A stretch of 64,000 bases of DNA, from the NCBI RefSeq assembly GCF_051014685.1, contig NW_027479434.1:1-64000 (forward strand), given 5' to 3'. This document shows, in pieces, positions 13,064 to 26,523 of this stretch. The notes below the pieces were generated by a model. The model saw nothing but the letters and a program-made list of their open reading frames with translations. It was not told the origin of the DNA and searched no databases. This DNA comes from Ptiloglossa arizonensis (taxonomy: Eukaryota > Arthropoda > Insecta > Hymenoptera > Colletidae). Each line of letters begins with the position of its first letter. The stretch's first letter is position 1. Both the position numbers and the translations under genes were made by a program.

Positions 13064-15436
13064 GGTCATACCTTATACGTGATACGTGATACGTCATACG
13101 TTATACGTTATACGTTATACGTTATACGTTATACGTTATACGTTATACGTTATACGTTATACGTTATACGTTATACGTTATACGTTATACGTTATACGTT
13201 TTACGTTATACGTTATACGTTATACGATATACGTTATACGTTATACGTTATACGTTATACGTTATACGTTATACGTTATACGTTATACGTTATACGTTAT
13301 ACGTTATACGTTATACGTTATACGTTATACGTTATACGTTATACGTTATACGTTATACGTCAGACGTTATACGTTATACGTAATACGGTATACGTTATGC
13401 GTTATACGCTATACGTTATACGTTATGCGCTATACGTAATACGTTATACGTTATAGGTTATACGTTATACGTTATACGTTATACGTTATACGTTATACGT
13501 TATACGTTATACGTTATACGTTATAAGTTATACGTTATACGTTATACGTCATACGTTATATGTTATACGTTATACTTTATACGTTATACGTTATACGTTA
13601 TACGTTATACGCTATAAGTTATAGGTCATACCTTATACGTGATACGTCATACGTTATACGTTATACGTTATACGTTATACGTTATACGTTATACGTTATA
13701 CGTTATACGTTATACGTTATACGTTATACGTTATACGTTATACGTTATACGTTATACGTTATACGTTATACGTTATACGTTATACGTTATACGTTATACG
13801 TTATACGTTATACGTTATACGTTATACGTTATACGTTATACGTTATACGTTATACGTTATACGTTACACGTTATACGTTATACGTTACACGTTATACGTT
13901 ATACGTTATACGTTATACCTTATACATTATACGTCACACGTTATACGTTATACGTTATACGTTATACGTTACACGTTATACGTTATACGTTACACGTTAT
14001 ACGTTATACGTTATACGTTATACCTTATACATTATACGTCACACGTTATACGTTATACGTTATACGTTATACGTTATACGTTATACGTTATACGTTAAAC
14101 GTTATACGTTATACGTTATACGTTATACGTTATACGTTATACGTTATACGTTATACGTTATACGTTATACGTTATACGTTATACGTTATACGTTATACGT
14201 TATACGTTATACGTTATACGTTATACGTTATACGTTATACGTTATACGTTATACCTTATACATTATACGTCAGACGTTATACGTTATACGTAATACGGTA
14301 TACGTTATGCGTTATACGTTATACGTTATACGTTATACGTTATACGTTATACGTTATACGTTATACGTTATACGTTATACGTTATACGTTATACGTTATA
14401 CGTTATACGTTATACGTTATACGTTATACGTTATACGTTATACGTTATACGTTATACGTTATACGTTATACGTTATACGTTATACGTTATACGTTATACG
14501 TTATACGTTATACCTTATACATTATACGTCAGACGTTATACGTTATACGTAATACGGTATACGTTATGCGTTATACGCTATACGTTATACGTTATGCGCT
14601 ATACGTAATACGTTATACGTTATAGGTTATACGTTATACGTTATACGTTATACGTCATACGTTATACGTTATAAGTTATACGTTATACGTTATACGTCAT
14701 ACGTTATATGTTATACGTTATACTTTATACGTTATACGTTATACGTTATACGTTATACGTTATACGTTATACGTTATACGTAATACGTTATACGTTATAC
14801 GTTATACGTTATACGTTATACGTTATACGTTATACGTTATACGTTATACGTTATACGTTATACGTTATACGTTATACGTTATACGTTATTCGTTATACGT
14901 TATACGTTATACGTTATACGTTATACGTTATACGTTATACGTTATACGTTACACGTTATACGTTATACGTTATACGTTATACCTTATACATTATACGTCA
15001 CACGTTATACGTTATACGTAATACGGTATACGTTATGCGTTATACGCTATACGTTATACGTTATGCGCTGTACGTAATACGTTATACGTTATAGATTATA
15101 CGTTATACGTTATACGTTATACGTTATACGTTATACGTTATACGTTTTACGTTATACGTTATACGTTATACGCTATACGTTATACGTTATACGTTAAAAG
15201 TTATACGTCATACGTTATACGTTATACGTTATACGTTATACGTTTTACGTTATACGTTATACGTTATACGTTATACGTTATACGTTATACGTTATACGTT
15301 ATACGTTATACGTTATACGTTATACGTTATACGTTATACGTTATACGTAATACGTTATACGATATACGTTATACGTTATACGTAATACGTTATACGTTAG
15401 ACGTTATACGTAATACGTTATACGTTGTACGTTATA
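13064..15436 (+). repeat. Higher-order block R, copy 3
   Basis: D cassettes lie at 13560 and 14708, truncated C at 14271, full C at 14530, and G ends at 15436. Length is 2,373 bp (339 heptamers). The first CAGACGT (about 13361) is preceded by plain units instead of the usual TATACCT and TATACAT pair, which marks a lost or converted segment. From D onward it follows the 7067-8930 sequence closely at an offset of 6,493-6,506 bp. Confidence 0.85.
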
Positions 15437-15950
15437 GGTCATACCTTATACGTGATACGTCACACGTTATAAGTTATACGTTATACGTTATACGTTATAC
15501 GTTATACGTAATACGTTATACGTTATACGTTATACGTTATTCGTTATACGTTATGCGTTATACGTTATACGTTATACGTTATACGTTATTCGTCATACGT
15601 TATACGTTATACGTTATACGTTATACGTTATACGTTATACGTTATACGTTATACGTTATACGTTATACGTTATACGTTATACGTTAAACGTTATACGTTA
15701 TACGTTATACGTTATACGTTATACGTTATACGTTATACGTTATACGTTATACGTTATACGTTATACGTTATACGTTATACGTTATACGGTATACGTTATG
15801 CGTTATACGCTATACGTTATACGTTATACGCTATACGTTATACGTTATACGTTATAAGTTATACGTTATACGTTATACGTTATACGTTATACGTTATACG
15901 TTATACGTTATACGTTATACGTTTTACGTTATACGTTTTACGTTATACGT

Positions 15951-16019
15951 CTTAGGTTACACGATACACGTTATACGTTACACGTAATATGTAATACGTT
16001 GTACGTTTAACGTTATTCG
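15951..16019 (+). repeat. Cassette F, copy 2
   Basis: Same 69 bp as at 9445 and in the same context, about 510 bp after cassette G plus A and about 220 bp before the next A. Confidence 0.82.
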
Positions 16020-16501
16020 TTATACGTTATACGTTATACGTTATACGTTATACGTTATACGTTATACGTTATACGTTATACGTTATACGTTATACGTTAT
16101 ACGTTATACGTTATACGTTATACGTTATACGTTATACGTTATACGCTATACGTTATACGTTATACGTTATAGGTCATACCTTACACGTGATACGTCACAC
16201 GTTATAAGTTATACGTTATACGTTATACGTTATACGTTATACGTAATACGTTATACGTTATACGTTATACGTTATTCGTTATACGTTATGCGTTATACGT
16301 TATACGTTATACGTTATACGTTATTCGTCATACGTTATACGTTATACGTTATACGTTATACGTTATACGTTATACGTTATACGTTATACGTTATACGTTA
16401 TACGTTATACGTTATACGTTAAACGTTATACGTTATACGTTATACGTTATACGTTATACGTTATACGTTATACGTTATACGTTATACGTTATACGTTATA
16501 C

Positions 16502-16586
16502 GGTAAACGTTATGCGTTATACGCTATACGTTATGCGGTGTAGGATATACGTCATGCGTTATAGGATATACGTTATACATTATACG
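16502..16586 (+). repeat. Cassette E, copy 5, one 21-bp motif short
   Basis: This copy is 85 bp because the internal 21-bp motif is present once instead of twice. The change is exactly three heptamers, so register is kept. Confidence 0.85.
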
Positions 16587-16879
16587 TTATACGTTATACG
16601 TTATACGTTATACGTTATACGTTATACGTTATACGTTATAGGTCATACCTTATACGTGATACGTCACACGTTATAAGTTATACGTTATACGTTATACGTT
16701 ATACGTTATACGTTATACGTTATACGTAATACGTTATACGTTATACGTTATACGTTATACGTTATTCGATATACGTTATACGTTATTCGATATACGTTAT
16801 ACGTTATACGTTATACGTTATACGTTATACGTTATACGTTATACGTTATACGTTATACGTTATACGTTATACGTTATAC

Positions 16880-17947
16880 GTTTTACGTTATACGTTATAC
16901 GTTATACGATATACGTTATACGTTATACGTTATACGTTATACGTTATACGTTATACGTTATACGTTATACGTTATACGTTATACGTTATACGTTATACGT
17001 TATACGTTATACGTTATACGTTATACGTTATACGTTATACGTTATACGTTATACGTTATACGTTATACCTTATACATTATACGTCAGACGTTATACGTTA
17101 TACGTAATACGGTATACGTTATGCGTTATACGCTATACGTTATACGTTATGCGCTATACGTAATACGTTATACGTTATAGGTTATACGTTATACGTTATA
17201 CGTTATACGTTATACGTTATACGTTATACGTTATACGTTATACGTTATAAGTTATACGTTATACGTTATACGTCATACGTTATATGTTATACGTTATACT
17301 TTATACGTTATACGTTATACGTTATACGTTATACGCTATAAGTTATAGGTCATACCTTATACGTGATACGTCATACGTTATACGTTATACGTTATACGTT
17401 ATACGTTATACGTTATACGTTATACGTTATACGTTATACGTTATACGTTATACGTTATACGTTATACGTTATACGTTATACGTTATACGTTATACGTTAT
17501 ACGTTATACGTTATACGTTATACGTTATACGTTATACGTTATACGTTATACGTTATACGTTATACGTTATACGTTATACGTTATACGTTATACGTTACAC
17601 GTTATACGTTATACGTTACACGTTATACGTTATACGTTATACGTTATACCTTATACATTATACGTCACACGTTATACGTTATACGTTATACGTTATACGT
17701 TACACGTTATACGTTATACGTTACACGTTATACGTTATACGTTATACGTTATACCTTATACATTATACGTCACACGTTATACGTTATACGTTATACGTTA
17801 TACGTTATACGTTATACGTTATACGTTAAACGTTATACGTTATACGTTATACGTTATACGTTATACGTTATACGTTATACGTTATACGTTATACGTTATA
17901 CGTTATACGTTATACGTTATACGTTATACGTTATACGTTAAACGTTA
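16880..17947 (+). repeat. Partial block R lacking its doubled-GATACGT start
   Basis: It contains the TTTACGT and GATATACG pair (16,880-16,912), TATACCT-TATACAT-CAGACGT (17,067-17,094), D (17284), the CT-TATAAGT-A cassette (17348) and two CACACGT groups (17,670 and 17,768), then changes near 17,945 into the spacer leading to cassette E. The doubled-GATACGT cassette and the preceding TATACGC and TGTACGT landmarks seen at 12,490-13,100 are absent. A to A is 707 bp here, against 1,134 bp in the corresponding interval 12490-13624. The 427-bp (61-unit) shortfall suggests a deletion by unequal exchange inside the pure run at about 16,797-16,880. Confidence 0.7.
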
Positions 17948-18013
17948 TACGTTATACGTTATACGTTATACGTTATACGTTATACGTTATACGTTATACG
18001 TTATACGTTATAC

Positions 18014-18119
18014 GTTAAACGTTATGCGTTATACGCTATACGTTATGCGGTGTAGGATATACGTCATGCGTTATAGGATATACGTCATGCGTTATAGGAT
18101 ATACGTTATACATTATACG
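18014..18119 (+). repeat. Cassette E, copy 6
   Basis: A 106-bp copy in which the first variant is GTTAAACG rather than GGTAAACG. It follows the partial block R at 16,880-17,947. Confidence 0.85.
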
Positions 18120-18747
18120 TTATACGTTATACGTTATACGTTATACGTTATACGTTATACGTTATACGTTATAGGTCATACCTTATACGTGATACGTCAC
18201 ACGTTATAAGTTATACGTTATACGTTATACGTTATACGTTATACGTTATACGTTATACGTAATACGTTATACGTTATACGTTATACGTTATACGTTATTC
18301 GATATACGTTATACGTTATTCGATATACGTTATACGTTATACGTTATACGTTATACGTTATACGTTATACGTTATACGTTATACGTTATACGTCGTACGT
18401 TATACGTTATACGTTATACGTTATACGTTATACGTTATACGTTATACGTTATACGTTATACGTTATACGTTATACGTTATACGTTATACGTTATACGTTA
18501 TACGTTATACGTTATACGTTATACGTTATACGCTATACGTTATACGTTATACGTTATAAGTTATACGTTATACGTTATACGTTATACGTTATACGTTATA
18601 CGTTATACGTTATACGTTTTACGTTATACGTTATACGTTATACGTTATACGTTATACGTTATACGTTATACGTTATACGTTATACGTTATACGTTATACG
18701 TTATACGTTATACGTTATACGTTATACGTTATACGTTATACGTTATA

Positions 18748-21099
18748 GGTCATACCTTATACGTGATACGTGATACGTCATACGTTATACGTTATACGTT
18801 ATACGTTATACGTTATACGTTATACGTTATACGTTATACGTTATACGTTATACGTTATACGTTATACGTTATACGTTTTACGTTATACGTTATACGTTAT
18901 ACGATATACGTTATACGTTATACGTTATACGTTATACGTTATACGTTATACGTTATACGTTATACGTTATACGTTATACGTTATACGTTATACGTTATAC
19001 GTTATACGTTATACGTTATACGTTATACGTTATACGTTATACGTTATACGTTATACGTTATACCTTATACATTATACGTCAGACGTTATACGTTATACGT
19101 AATACGGTATACGTTATGCGTTATACGCTATACGTTATACGTTATGCGCTATACGTAATACGTTATACGTTATAGGTTATACGTTATACGTTATACGTTA
19201 TACGTTATACGTTATACGTTATGCGTTATACGTTATACGTTATAAGTTATACGTTATACGTTATACGTCATACGTTATATGTTATACGTTATACTTTATA
19301 CGTTATACGTTATACGTTATACGTTATACGCTATAAGTTATAGGTCATACCTTATACGTGATACGTCATACGTTATACGTTATACGTTATACGTTATACG
19401 TTATACGTTATACGTTATACGTTATACGTTATACGTTATACGTTATACGTTATACGTTATACGTTATACGTTATACGTTATACGTTATACGTTATACGTT
19501 ATACGTTATACGTTATACGTTATACGTTATACGTTATACGTTATACGTTATACGTTATACGTTATACGTTATACGTTATACGTTATACGTTACACGTTAT
19601 ACGTTATACGTTACACGTTATACGTTATACGTTATACGTTATACCTTATACATTATACGTCACACGTTATACGTTATACGTTATACGTTATACGTTACAC
19701 GTTATACGTTATACGTTACACGTTATACGTTATACGTTATACGTTATACCTTATACATTATACGTCACACGTTATACGTTATACGTTATACGTTATACGT
19801 TATACGTTATACGTTATACGTTAAACGTTATACGTTATACGTTATACGTTATACGTTATACGTTATACGTTATACGTTATACGTTATACGTTATACGTTA
19901 TACGTTATACGTTATACGTTATACGTTATACGTTATACCTTATACATTATACGTCAGACGTTATACGTTATACGTAATACGGTATACGTTATGCGTTATA
20001 CGTTATACGTTATACGTTATACGTTATACGTTATACGTTATACGTTATACGTTATACGTTATACGTTATACGTTATACGTTATACGTTATACGTTATACG
20101 TTATACGTTATACGTTATACGTTATACGTTATACGTTATACGTTATACGTTATACGTTATACGTTATACCTTATACATTATACGTCAGACGTTATACGTT
20201 ATACGTAATACGGTATACGTTATGCGTTATACGCTATACGTTATACGTTATGCGCTATACGTAATACGTTATACGTTATAGGTTATACGTTATACGTTAT
20301 ACGTTATACGTCATACGTTATACGTTATAAGTTATACGTTATACGTTATACGTCATACGTTATATGTTATACGTTATACTTTATACGTTATACGTTATAC
20401 GTTATACGTTATACGTTATACGTTATACGTTATACGTAATACGTTATACGTTATACGTTATACGTTATACGTTATACGTTATACGTTATACGTTATACGT
20501 TATACGTTATACGTTATACGTTATACGTTATACGTTATACGTTATACGTTATACGTTATTCGTTATACGTTATACGTTATACGTTATACGTTATACGTTA
20601 TACGTTATACGTTATACGTTACACGTTATACGTTATACGTTATACGTTATACGTTATACCTTATACATTATACGTCACACGTTATACGTTATACGTAATA
20701 CGGTATACGTTATGCGTTATACGCTATACGTTATACGTTATGCGCTGTACGTAATACGTTATACGTTATAGATTATACGTTATACGTTATACGTTATACG
20801 TTATACGTTATACGTTATACGTTTTACGTTATACGTTATACGTTATACGCTATACGTTATACGTTATACGTTAAAAGTTATACGTCATACGTTATACGTT
20901 ATACGTTATACGTTATACGTTTTACGTTATACGTTATACGTTATACGTTATACGTTATACGTTATACGTTATACGTTATACGTTATACGTTATACGTTAT
21001 ACGTTATACGTAATACGTTATACGATATACGTTATACGTTATACGTAATACGTTATACGTTAGACGTTATACGTAATACGTTATACGTTGTACGTTATA
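18748..21099 (+). repeat. Higher-order block R, copy 4
   Basis: D cassettes lie at 19279 and 20364, truncated C at 19955, full C at 20186, and G at 21010-21099. Length is 2,352 bp (336 heptamers). It ends in a hybrid cassette at 21100 that fuses the left part of A to the middle of C, so a second C and D (21316) follow at once and lead into the homogenised zone. Confidence 0.85.
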
Positions 21100-21123
21100 G
21101 GTCATACCTTATACGTCAGACGT
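21098..21123 (+). repeat. Hybrid of cassettes A and C
   Basis: TATAGGT and CATACCT of cassette A are followed by one plain unit and then CAGACGT, the first unit of cassette C. Everywhere else CATACCT leads to GATACGT, and CAGACGT is preceded by TATACAT or plain units. The shared ACCTTATAC provides the likely crossover point. Confidence 0.82.
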
Positions 21124-21926
21124 TATACGTTATACGTAATACGGTATACGTTATGCGTTATACGCTATACGTTATACGTTATGCGCTATACGTAATACGT
21201 TATACGTTATAGGTTATACGTTATACGTTATACGTTATACGTTATACGTTATACGTTATGCGTTATACGTTATACGTTATAAGTTATACGTTATACGTTA
21301 TACGTCATACGTTATATGTTATACGTTATACTTTATACGTTATACGTTATACGTTATACGTTATACGCTATAAGTTATAGGTCATACCTTATACGTGATA
21401 CGTCATACGTTATACGTTATACGTTATACGTTATACGTTATACGTTATACGTTATACGTTATACGTTATACGTTATACGTTATACGTTATACGTTATACG
21501 TTATACGTTATACGTTATACGTTATACGTTATACGTTATACGTTATACGTTATACGTTATACGTTATACGTTATACGTTATACGTTATACGTTATACGTT
21601 ATACGTTATACGTTATACGTTATACGTTATACGTTATACGTTATACGTTATACGTTATACGTTATACGTTATACGTTATACGTTATACGTTATACGTTAT
21701 ACGTTATACGTTATACGTTATACGTTATACGTTATACGTTATACGTTATACGTTATACGTTATACGTTATACGTTATACGTTATACGTTATACGTTATAC
21801 GTTATACGTTATACGTTATACGTTATACGTTATACGTTATACGTTATACGTTATACGTTATACGTTATACGTTATACGTTATACGTTATACGTTATACGT
21901 TATACGTTATACGTTATACGTTATAC

Positions 21927-22018
21927 GGTATACGTTATGCGTTATACGCTATACGTTATGCGTTATACGCTATACGTTATGCGTTATAGGATATACGTCA
22001 TGCGTTATAGGATATACG
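21927..22018 (+). repeat. Cassette E' (without TGTAGGA), longest form
   Basis: GGTATACG, then three TATGCGT/TATACGC pairs, then the CATGCG and TATAGGA motif. It sits between two long pure runs (21,405-21,926 and 22,019-22,423). Other E' copies, at 22858, 24089, 24950 and 25671, have one or two pairs only. Confidence 0.8.
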
Positions 22019-22422
22019 TTATACGTTATACGTTATACGTTATACGTTATACGTTATACGTTATACGTTATACGTTATACGTTATACGTTATACGTTATA
22101 CGTTATACGTTATACGTTATACGTTATACGTTATACGTTATACGTTATACGTTATACGTTATACGTTATACGTTATACGTTATACGTTATACGTTATACG
22201 TTATACGTTATACGTTATACGTTATACGTTATACGTTATACGTTATACGTTATACGTTATACGTTATACGTTATACGTTATACGTTATACGTTATACGTT
22301 ATACGTTATACGTTATACGTTATACGTTATACGTTATACGTTATACGTTATACGTTATACGTTATACGTTATACGTTATACGTTATACGTTATACGTTAT
22401 ACGTTATACGTTATACGTTATA

Positions 22423-23062
22423 CTTATACGTTATACGTTATACGTTATACGTTATACGTTATACGTTATACGTTATACGTTATACGTTATACGTTATACG
22501 TTATACGTTATACGTTTTACGTTATACGTTATACGTTATACGTTATACGTTATACGTTATACGTTATACGTTATACGTTATACGTTATACGTTATACGTT
22601 ATACGTTTTACGTTATACGTTATACGTTATACGTATACGTTATACGTTATACGTATACGTTATACGTTATACGTTATACGTTATACGTTATACGTTATAC
22701 GTTATACGTTATACGTTATACGTTATACGTTATACGTTATACGTATACGTTATACGTTATACGTTAGTTATACGTTATACGTTATACGTTATACGTTATA
22801 CGTTATACGTTATACGTTATACGTTATACGTTATACGTTATACGTTATACGTTATACGGTATACGTTATGCGTTATACGCTATACGTTATGCGTTATAGG
22901 ATATACGTCATGCGTTATAGGATATACGTTATACGTTATACGTTATACGTTATACGTTATACGTTATACGTTATACGTTATACGTTATACGTTATACGTT
23001 ATACGTTATACGTTATACGTTATACGTTATACGTTATACGTTATACGTTATACGTTATACGT
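22423..23062 (+). other. Second cluster of register-breaking indels
   Basis: Six events: a lost G at 22,423 (TATACTTATACG), lost T in GTATACG at 22,634, 22,654, 22,744 and 23,062, and a 3-bp loss at about 22,763 (GTTAGTTATACG). Net change is -8. Unlike the 6.4-7.0 kb patch these are all losses and lie among otherwise pure units. Confidence 0.72.
22858..22928 (+). repeat. Cassette E'
   Basis: A shorter E' with one TATGCGT/TATACGC pair before the CATGCG and TATAGGA motif. It directly follows the cluster of single-base losses at 22,423-22,767. Confidence 0.8.
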
Positions 23063-23320
23063 ATACGTTATACGTTATACGTTATACGTTTTACGTTATA
23101 CGTTATACGTTATACGTTATACGTTATACGTTATACGTTATACGTTATACGTTATACGTTATACGTTATACGTTATACGTTATACGTCATACGCTATACG
23201 TTATACGTTATAAGTTATAAGTTATACGTTATACGTTATACGTTATACGTTATACGTTATACGTTATACGTTATACGTTATACGTTATACGTTATACGCT
23301 ATTCGTTATACGTTATACGT

Positions 23321-23389
23321 CATAGGTTACACGATACACGTTATACGTTACACGTAATATGTAATACATTGTACGTTTTACGTTATTCG
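23321..23389 (+). repeat. Cassette F, variant copy
   Basis: It begins CATAGGT instead of CTTAGGT, has an ATACATTG change and TTTACGT instead of TTAACGT. Because it sits in the homogenised zone it may be the ancestral or a separately converted form. Confidence 0.8.
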
Positions 23390-23759
23390 TTATACGTTAT
23401 ACGTTATACGTTATACGTTATACGTTATACGTTATACGTTATACGTTATACGTTATACGTTATACGTTATACGTTATACGTTATACGTTATACGTTATAC
23501 GTTATACGTTATACGTTATACGTTATACGTTATACGTTATACGTTATACGTTATACGTTATACGTTATACGTTATAAAATTTACGTTATACGTTATACGT
23601 TATACGTTATACGTTATACGTTATACGTTATACGTTATACGTTATACGTTATACGTTATACGTTATACGTTATACGTTATACGTTATACGTTATACGTTA
23701 TACGTTATACGTTATACGTTATACGTTATACGTTATACGTTATACGTTATACGTTATAC

Positions 23760-24620
23760 GGTATACGTTATACGTTATAGGTCATACCTTATACGTGATA
23801 CGTCATACGTTATACGTTATACGTTATACGTTATACGTTATACCGTATACGTTATACGTTATACGTTATACGTTATACGTTATACGTTATACGCTATACG
23901 TTATACGTTATTCGTTATACGTTGTACGTTCTACGTTATACGTTATTCGTTATACGTTATACGTTATACGTTATACGTTATACGTTATACGTTATACGTT
24001 ATACGTTATCCGTTATACGTTATACGTTATACGTTATACGTTATACGTTATACGTTATACGTTATACATTACACGTTATACGTTATACGGTATACGTTAT
24101 GCGTTATACGCTATACGTCATGCGTTATAGGATATACGTCATGCGTTATAGGATATACGTTATACGTTATACGTTATACGTTATACGTTATACGTTATAC
24201 GTTATACGTTTTACGTTATACGTTATACGTTATACGTTATACGTTATACGTTATACGTTATACGTTATACGTTATACGTTATACGTTATACGTTATACGT
24301 TATACGTTATACGTTATACGTTATACGTTATACGTTATACGTTATACGTTATACGTTATACGTTATACGTTATACGTTATACGTTATACGTTATACGTTA
24401 TACGTTATACGTTATACGTTATACGTTATACGTTATACGTTATACGTTATACGTTATACGTTATACGTTATACGTTATACGTTATACGTTATACGTTATA
24501 CGTTATACGTTATACGTTATACGTTATACGTTATACGTTATACGTTATACGTTATACGTTATACGTTATACGTTATACGTTATACGTTATACGTTATACG
24601 TTATACGTTATACGTTATAC
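23760..24620 (+). repeat. 861-bp tandem dimer, unit 1
   Basis: It begins GGTATACG, then A (23780), TATACCG, TATACGC, TATTCGT, TGTACGT, TCTACGT, TATTCGT, TATCCGT, TATACAT, TACACGT and cassette E' (24089), and ends in a pure run. Unit 2 repeats the same order at +861 bp (123 heptamers). No difference is visible in the first 440 bp except in the later pure part. Confidence 0.85.
24089..24159 (+). repeat. Cassette E' in the first 861-bp unit
   Basis: It carries CATGCG twice, each followed by TATAGGA. It is the first of an identical pair 861 bp apart. Confidence 0.8.
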
Positions 24621-25481
24621 GGTATACGTTATACGTTATAGGTCATACCTTATACGTGATACGTCATACGTTATACGTTATACGTTATACGTTATACGTT
24701 ATACCGTATACGTTATACGTTATACGTTATACGTTATACGTTATACGTTATACGCTATACGTTATACGTTATTCGTTATACGTTGTACGTTCTACGTTAT
24801 ACGTTATTCGTTATACGTTATACGTTATACGTTATACGTTATACGTTATACGTTATACGTTATACGTTATCCGTTATACGTTATACGTTATACGTTATAC
24901 GTTATACGTTATACGTTATACGTTATACATTACACGTTATACGTTATACGGTATACGTTATGCGTTATACGCTATACGTCATGCGTTATAGGATATACGT
25001 CATGCGTTATAGGATATACGTTATACGTTATACGTTATACGTTATACGTTATACGTTATACGTTATACGTTATACGTTTTACGTTATACGTTATACGTTA
25101 TACGTTATACGTTATACGTTATACGTTATACGTTATACGTTATACGTTATACGTTATACGTTATACGTTATACGTTATACGTTATACGTTATACGTTATA
25201 CGTTATACGTTATACGTTATACGTTATACGTTATACGTTATACGTTATACGTTATACGTTATACGTTATACGTTATACGTTATACGTTATACGTTATACG
25301 TTATACGTTATACGTTATACGTTATACGTTATACGTTATACGTTATACGTTATACGTTATACGTTATACGTTATACGTTATACGTTATACGTTATACGTT
25401 ATACGTTATACGTTATACGTTATACGTTATACGTTATACGTTATACGTTATACGTTATACGTTATACGTTATACGTTATAC
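24621..25481 (+). repeat. 861-bp tandem dimer, unit 2
   Basis: All landmarks of unit 1 recur: A at 24641, TCTACGT near 24,790, TATCCGT near 24,870, E' at 24950 and TTTACGT at about 25,078. The right boundary is not definable because both units end in pure heptamers. The pure tail here is longer, up to 25,670. Confidence 0.83.
24950..25020 (+). repeat. Cassette E' in the second 861-bp unit
   Basis: Identical by eye to 24089-24159. Confidence 0.8.
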
Positions 25482-25670
25482 GTTATACGTTATACGTTAT
25501 ACGTTATACGTTATACGTTATACGTTATACGTTATACGTTATACGTTATACGTTATACGTTATACGTTATACGTTATACGTTATACGTTATACGTTATAC
25601 GTTATACGTTATACGTTATACGTTATACGTTATACGTTATACGTTATACGTTATACGTTATACGTTATAC
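25081..25670 (+). repeat. Longest pure run, about 84 identical units
   Basis: About 590 bp of TATACGT without a visible substitution, bounded by a TTTACGT unit on the left and GGTATACG on the right. Other long pure runs outside the homogenised zone are 4,886-5,368 (about 69 units), 37,591-37,948 (about 51) and 44,337-44,727 (about 56). Confidence 0.85.
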
Positions 25671-25741
25671 GGTATACGTTATGCGATATACGCTATACGT
25701 TATGCGTTATAGGATATACGTCATGCGTTATAGGATATACG
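25671..25741 (+). repeat. Cassette E' closing the longest pure run
   Basis: It shows a private GATATACG change in the first pair (TATGCGA at 25,680) and ends the 590-bp pure run. Confidence 0.8.
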
Positions 25742-25994
25742 TTATACGTTATACGTTATACGTTATACGTTATACGTTATACGTTATACGTTATACGTTC
25801 TACGTTATACGTTATACGTTGTACGTTATACGTTATACGTTATACGTTATACGTTACACGTTATACGTTATGCGTTATACGTTATACGTTATACGTTATA
25901 CGGTATACGTTATGCGTTATACGCTATACGTTATACGTTATACGTTATACGTTATACGTTTTACGTTTTACGTTATACGTTTTACGTTATACGT

Positions 25995-26063
25995 CTTAGG
26001 TTACACGATACACGTTATACGTTACACGTAATATGTAATACGTTGTACGTTTAACGTTATTCG
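25995..26063 (+). repeat. Cassette F, copy 4
   Basis: It matches the copies at 9445 and 15951, and is preceded by the same TTTACGT, plain, TTTACGT sequence. It marks the right edge of the homogenised zone. Confidence 0.82.
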
Positions 26064-26523
26064 TTATACGTTATACGTTATACGTTATACGTTATACGTT
26101 ATACGTTATACGTTATACGTTATACGTTATACGTTATACGTTATACGTTATACGTTATACGCTATACGTTATACGCTATACGTTATACGTTATACGTTAT
26201 AAGTTATACGTTATACGTTATACGTTATACGTTATACGTTATACGTTATACGTTATACGTTTTACGTTATACGTTATACGTTATACGTTATACGTTATAC
26301 GTTATACGTTATACGTTATACGTTATACGTTATACGTTATACGTTTTACGTTATACGTTTTACGTTATACGTTATACGTTATACGTTATACGTTATACGT
26401 TATACGTTATACGTTATACGTTATACGTTATACGTTATACGTTATACGTTATACGTTATACGTTATACGTTATACGTTATACGTTATACGTTATACGTTA
26501 TACGTTATACGTTATACGTTATA

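Larger units (their letters stand above)
21405..26520 (+). repeat. Homogenised zone
   Basis: Variant density drops sharply here. Cassette A, elsewhere about every 700 bp, is absent from 21,400-23,770 and from 24,660-26,520. Long uninterrupted runs of the canonical unit lie at 21,405-21,926, 22,019-22,423, 24,213-24,620 and 25,081-25,670. Landmarks that remain are five E' cassettes, two F cassettes and the 861-bp dimer. This is what recent local expansion by slippage or unequal exchange would leave. Confidence 0.82.

Noticed and set aside
23573..23590. TATAAAATTTACG interruption as a possible insertion scar
   Set aside because: The length is unchanged (two units), so it is better explained by a few clustered substitutions than by an insertion.
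21395..24130. A 911-codon open reading frame, and about a hundred similar ones, all on the plus strand
   Set aside because: The canonical heptamer has no plus-strand stop in any frame, so open frames arise automatically. They begin at chance ATGs in variants such as TATATGT or TATGCGT and end at variants such as TATAGGT, TATAAGT or GATACGT. There is no codon bias beyond the repeat, and overlapping frames are equally open.
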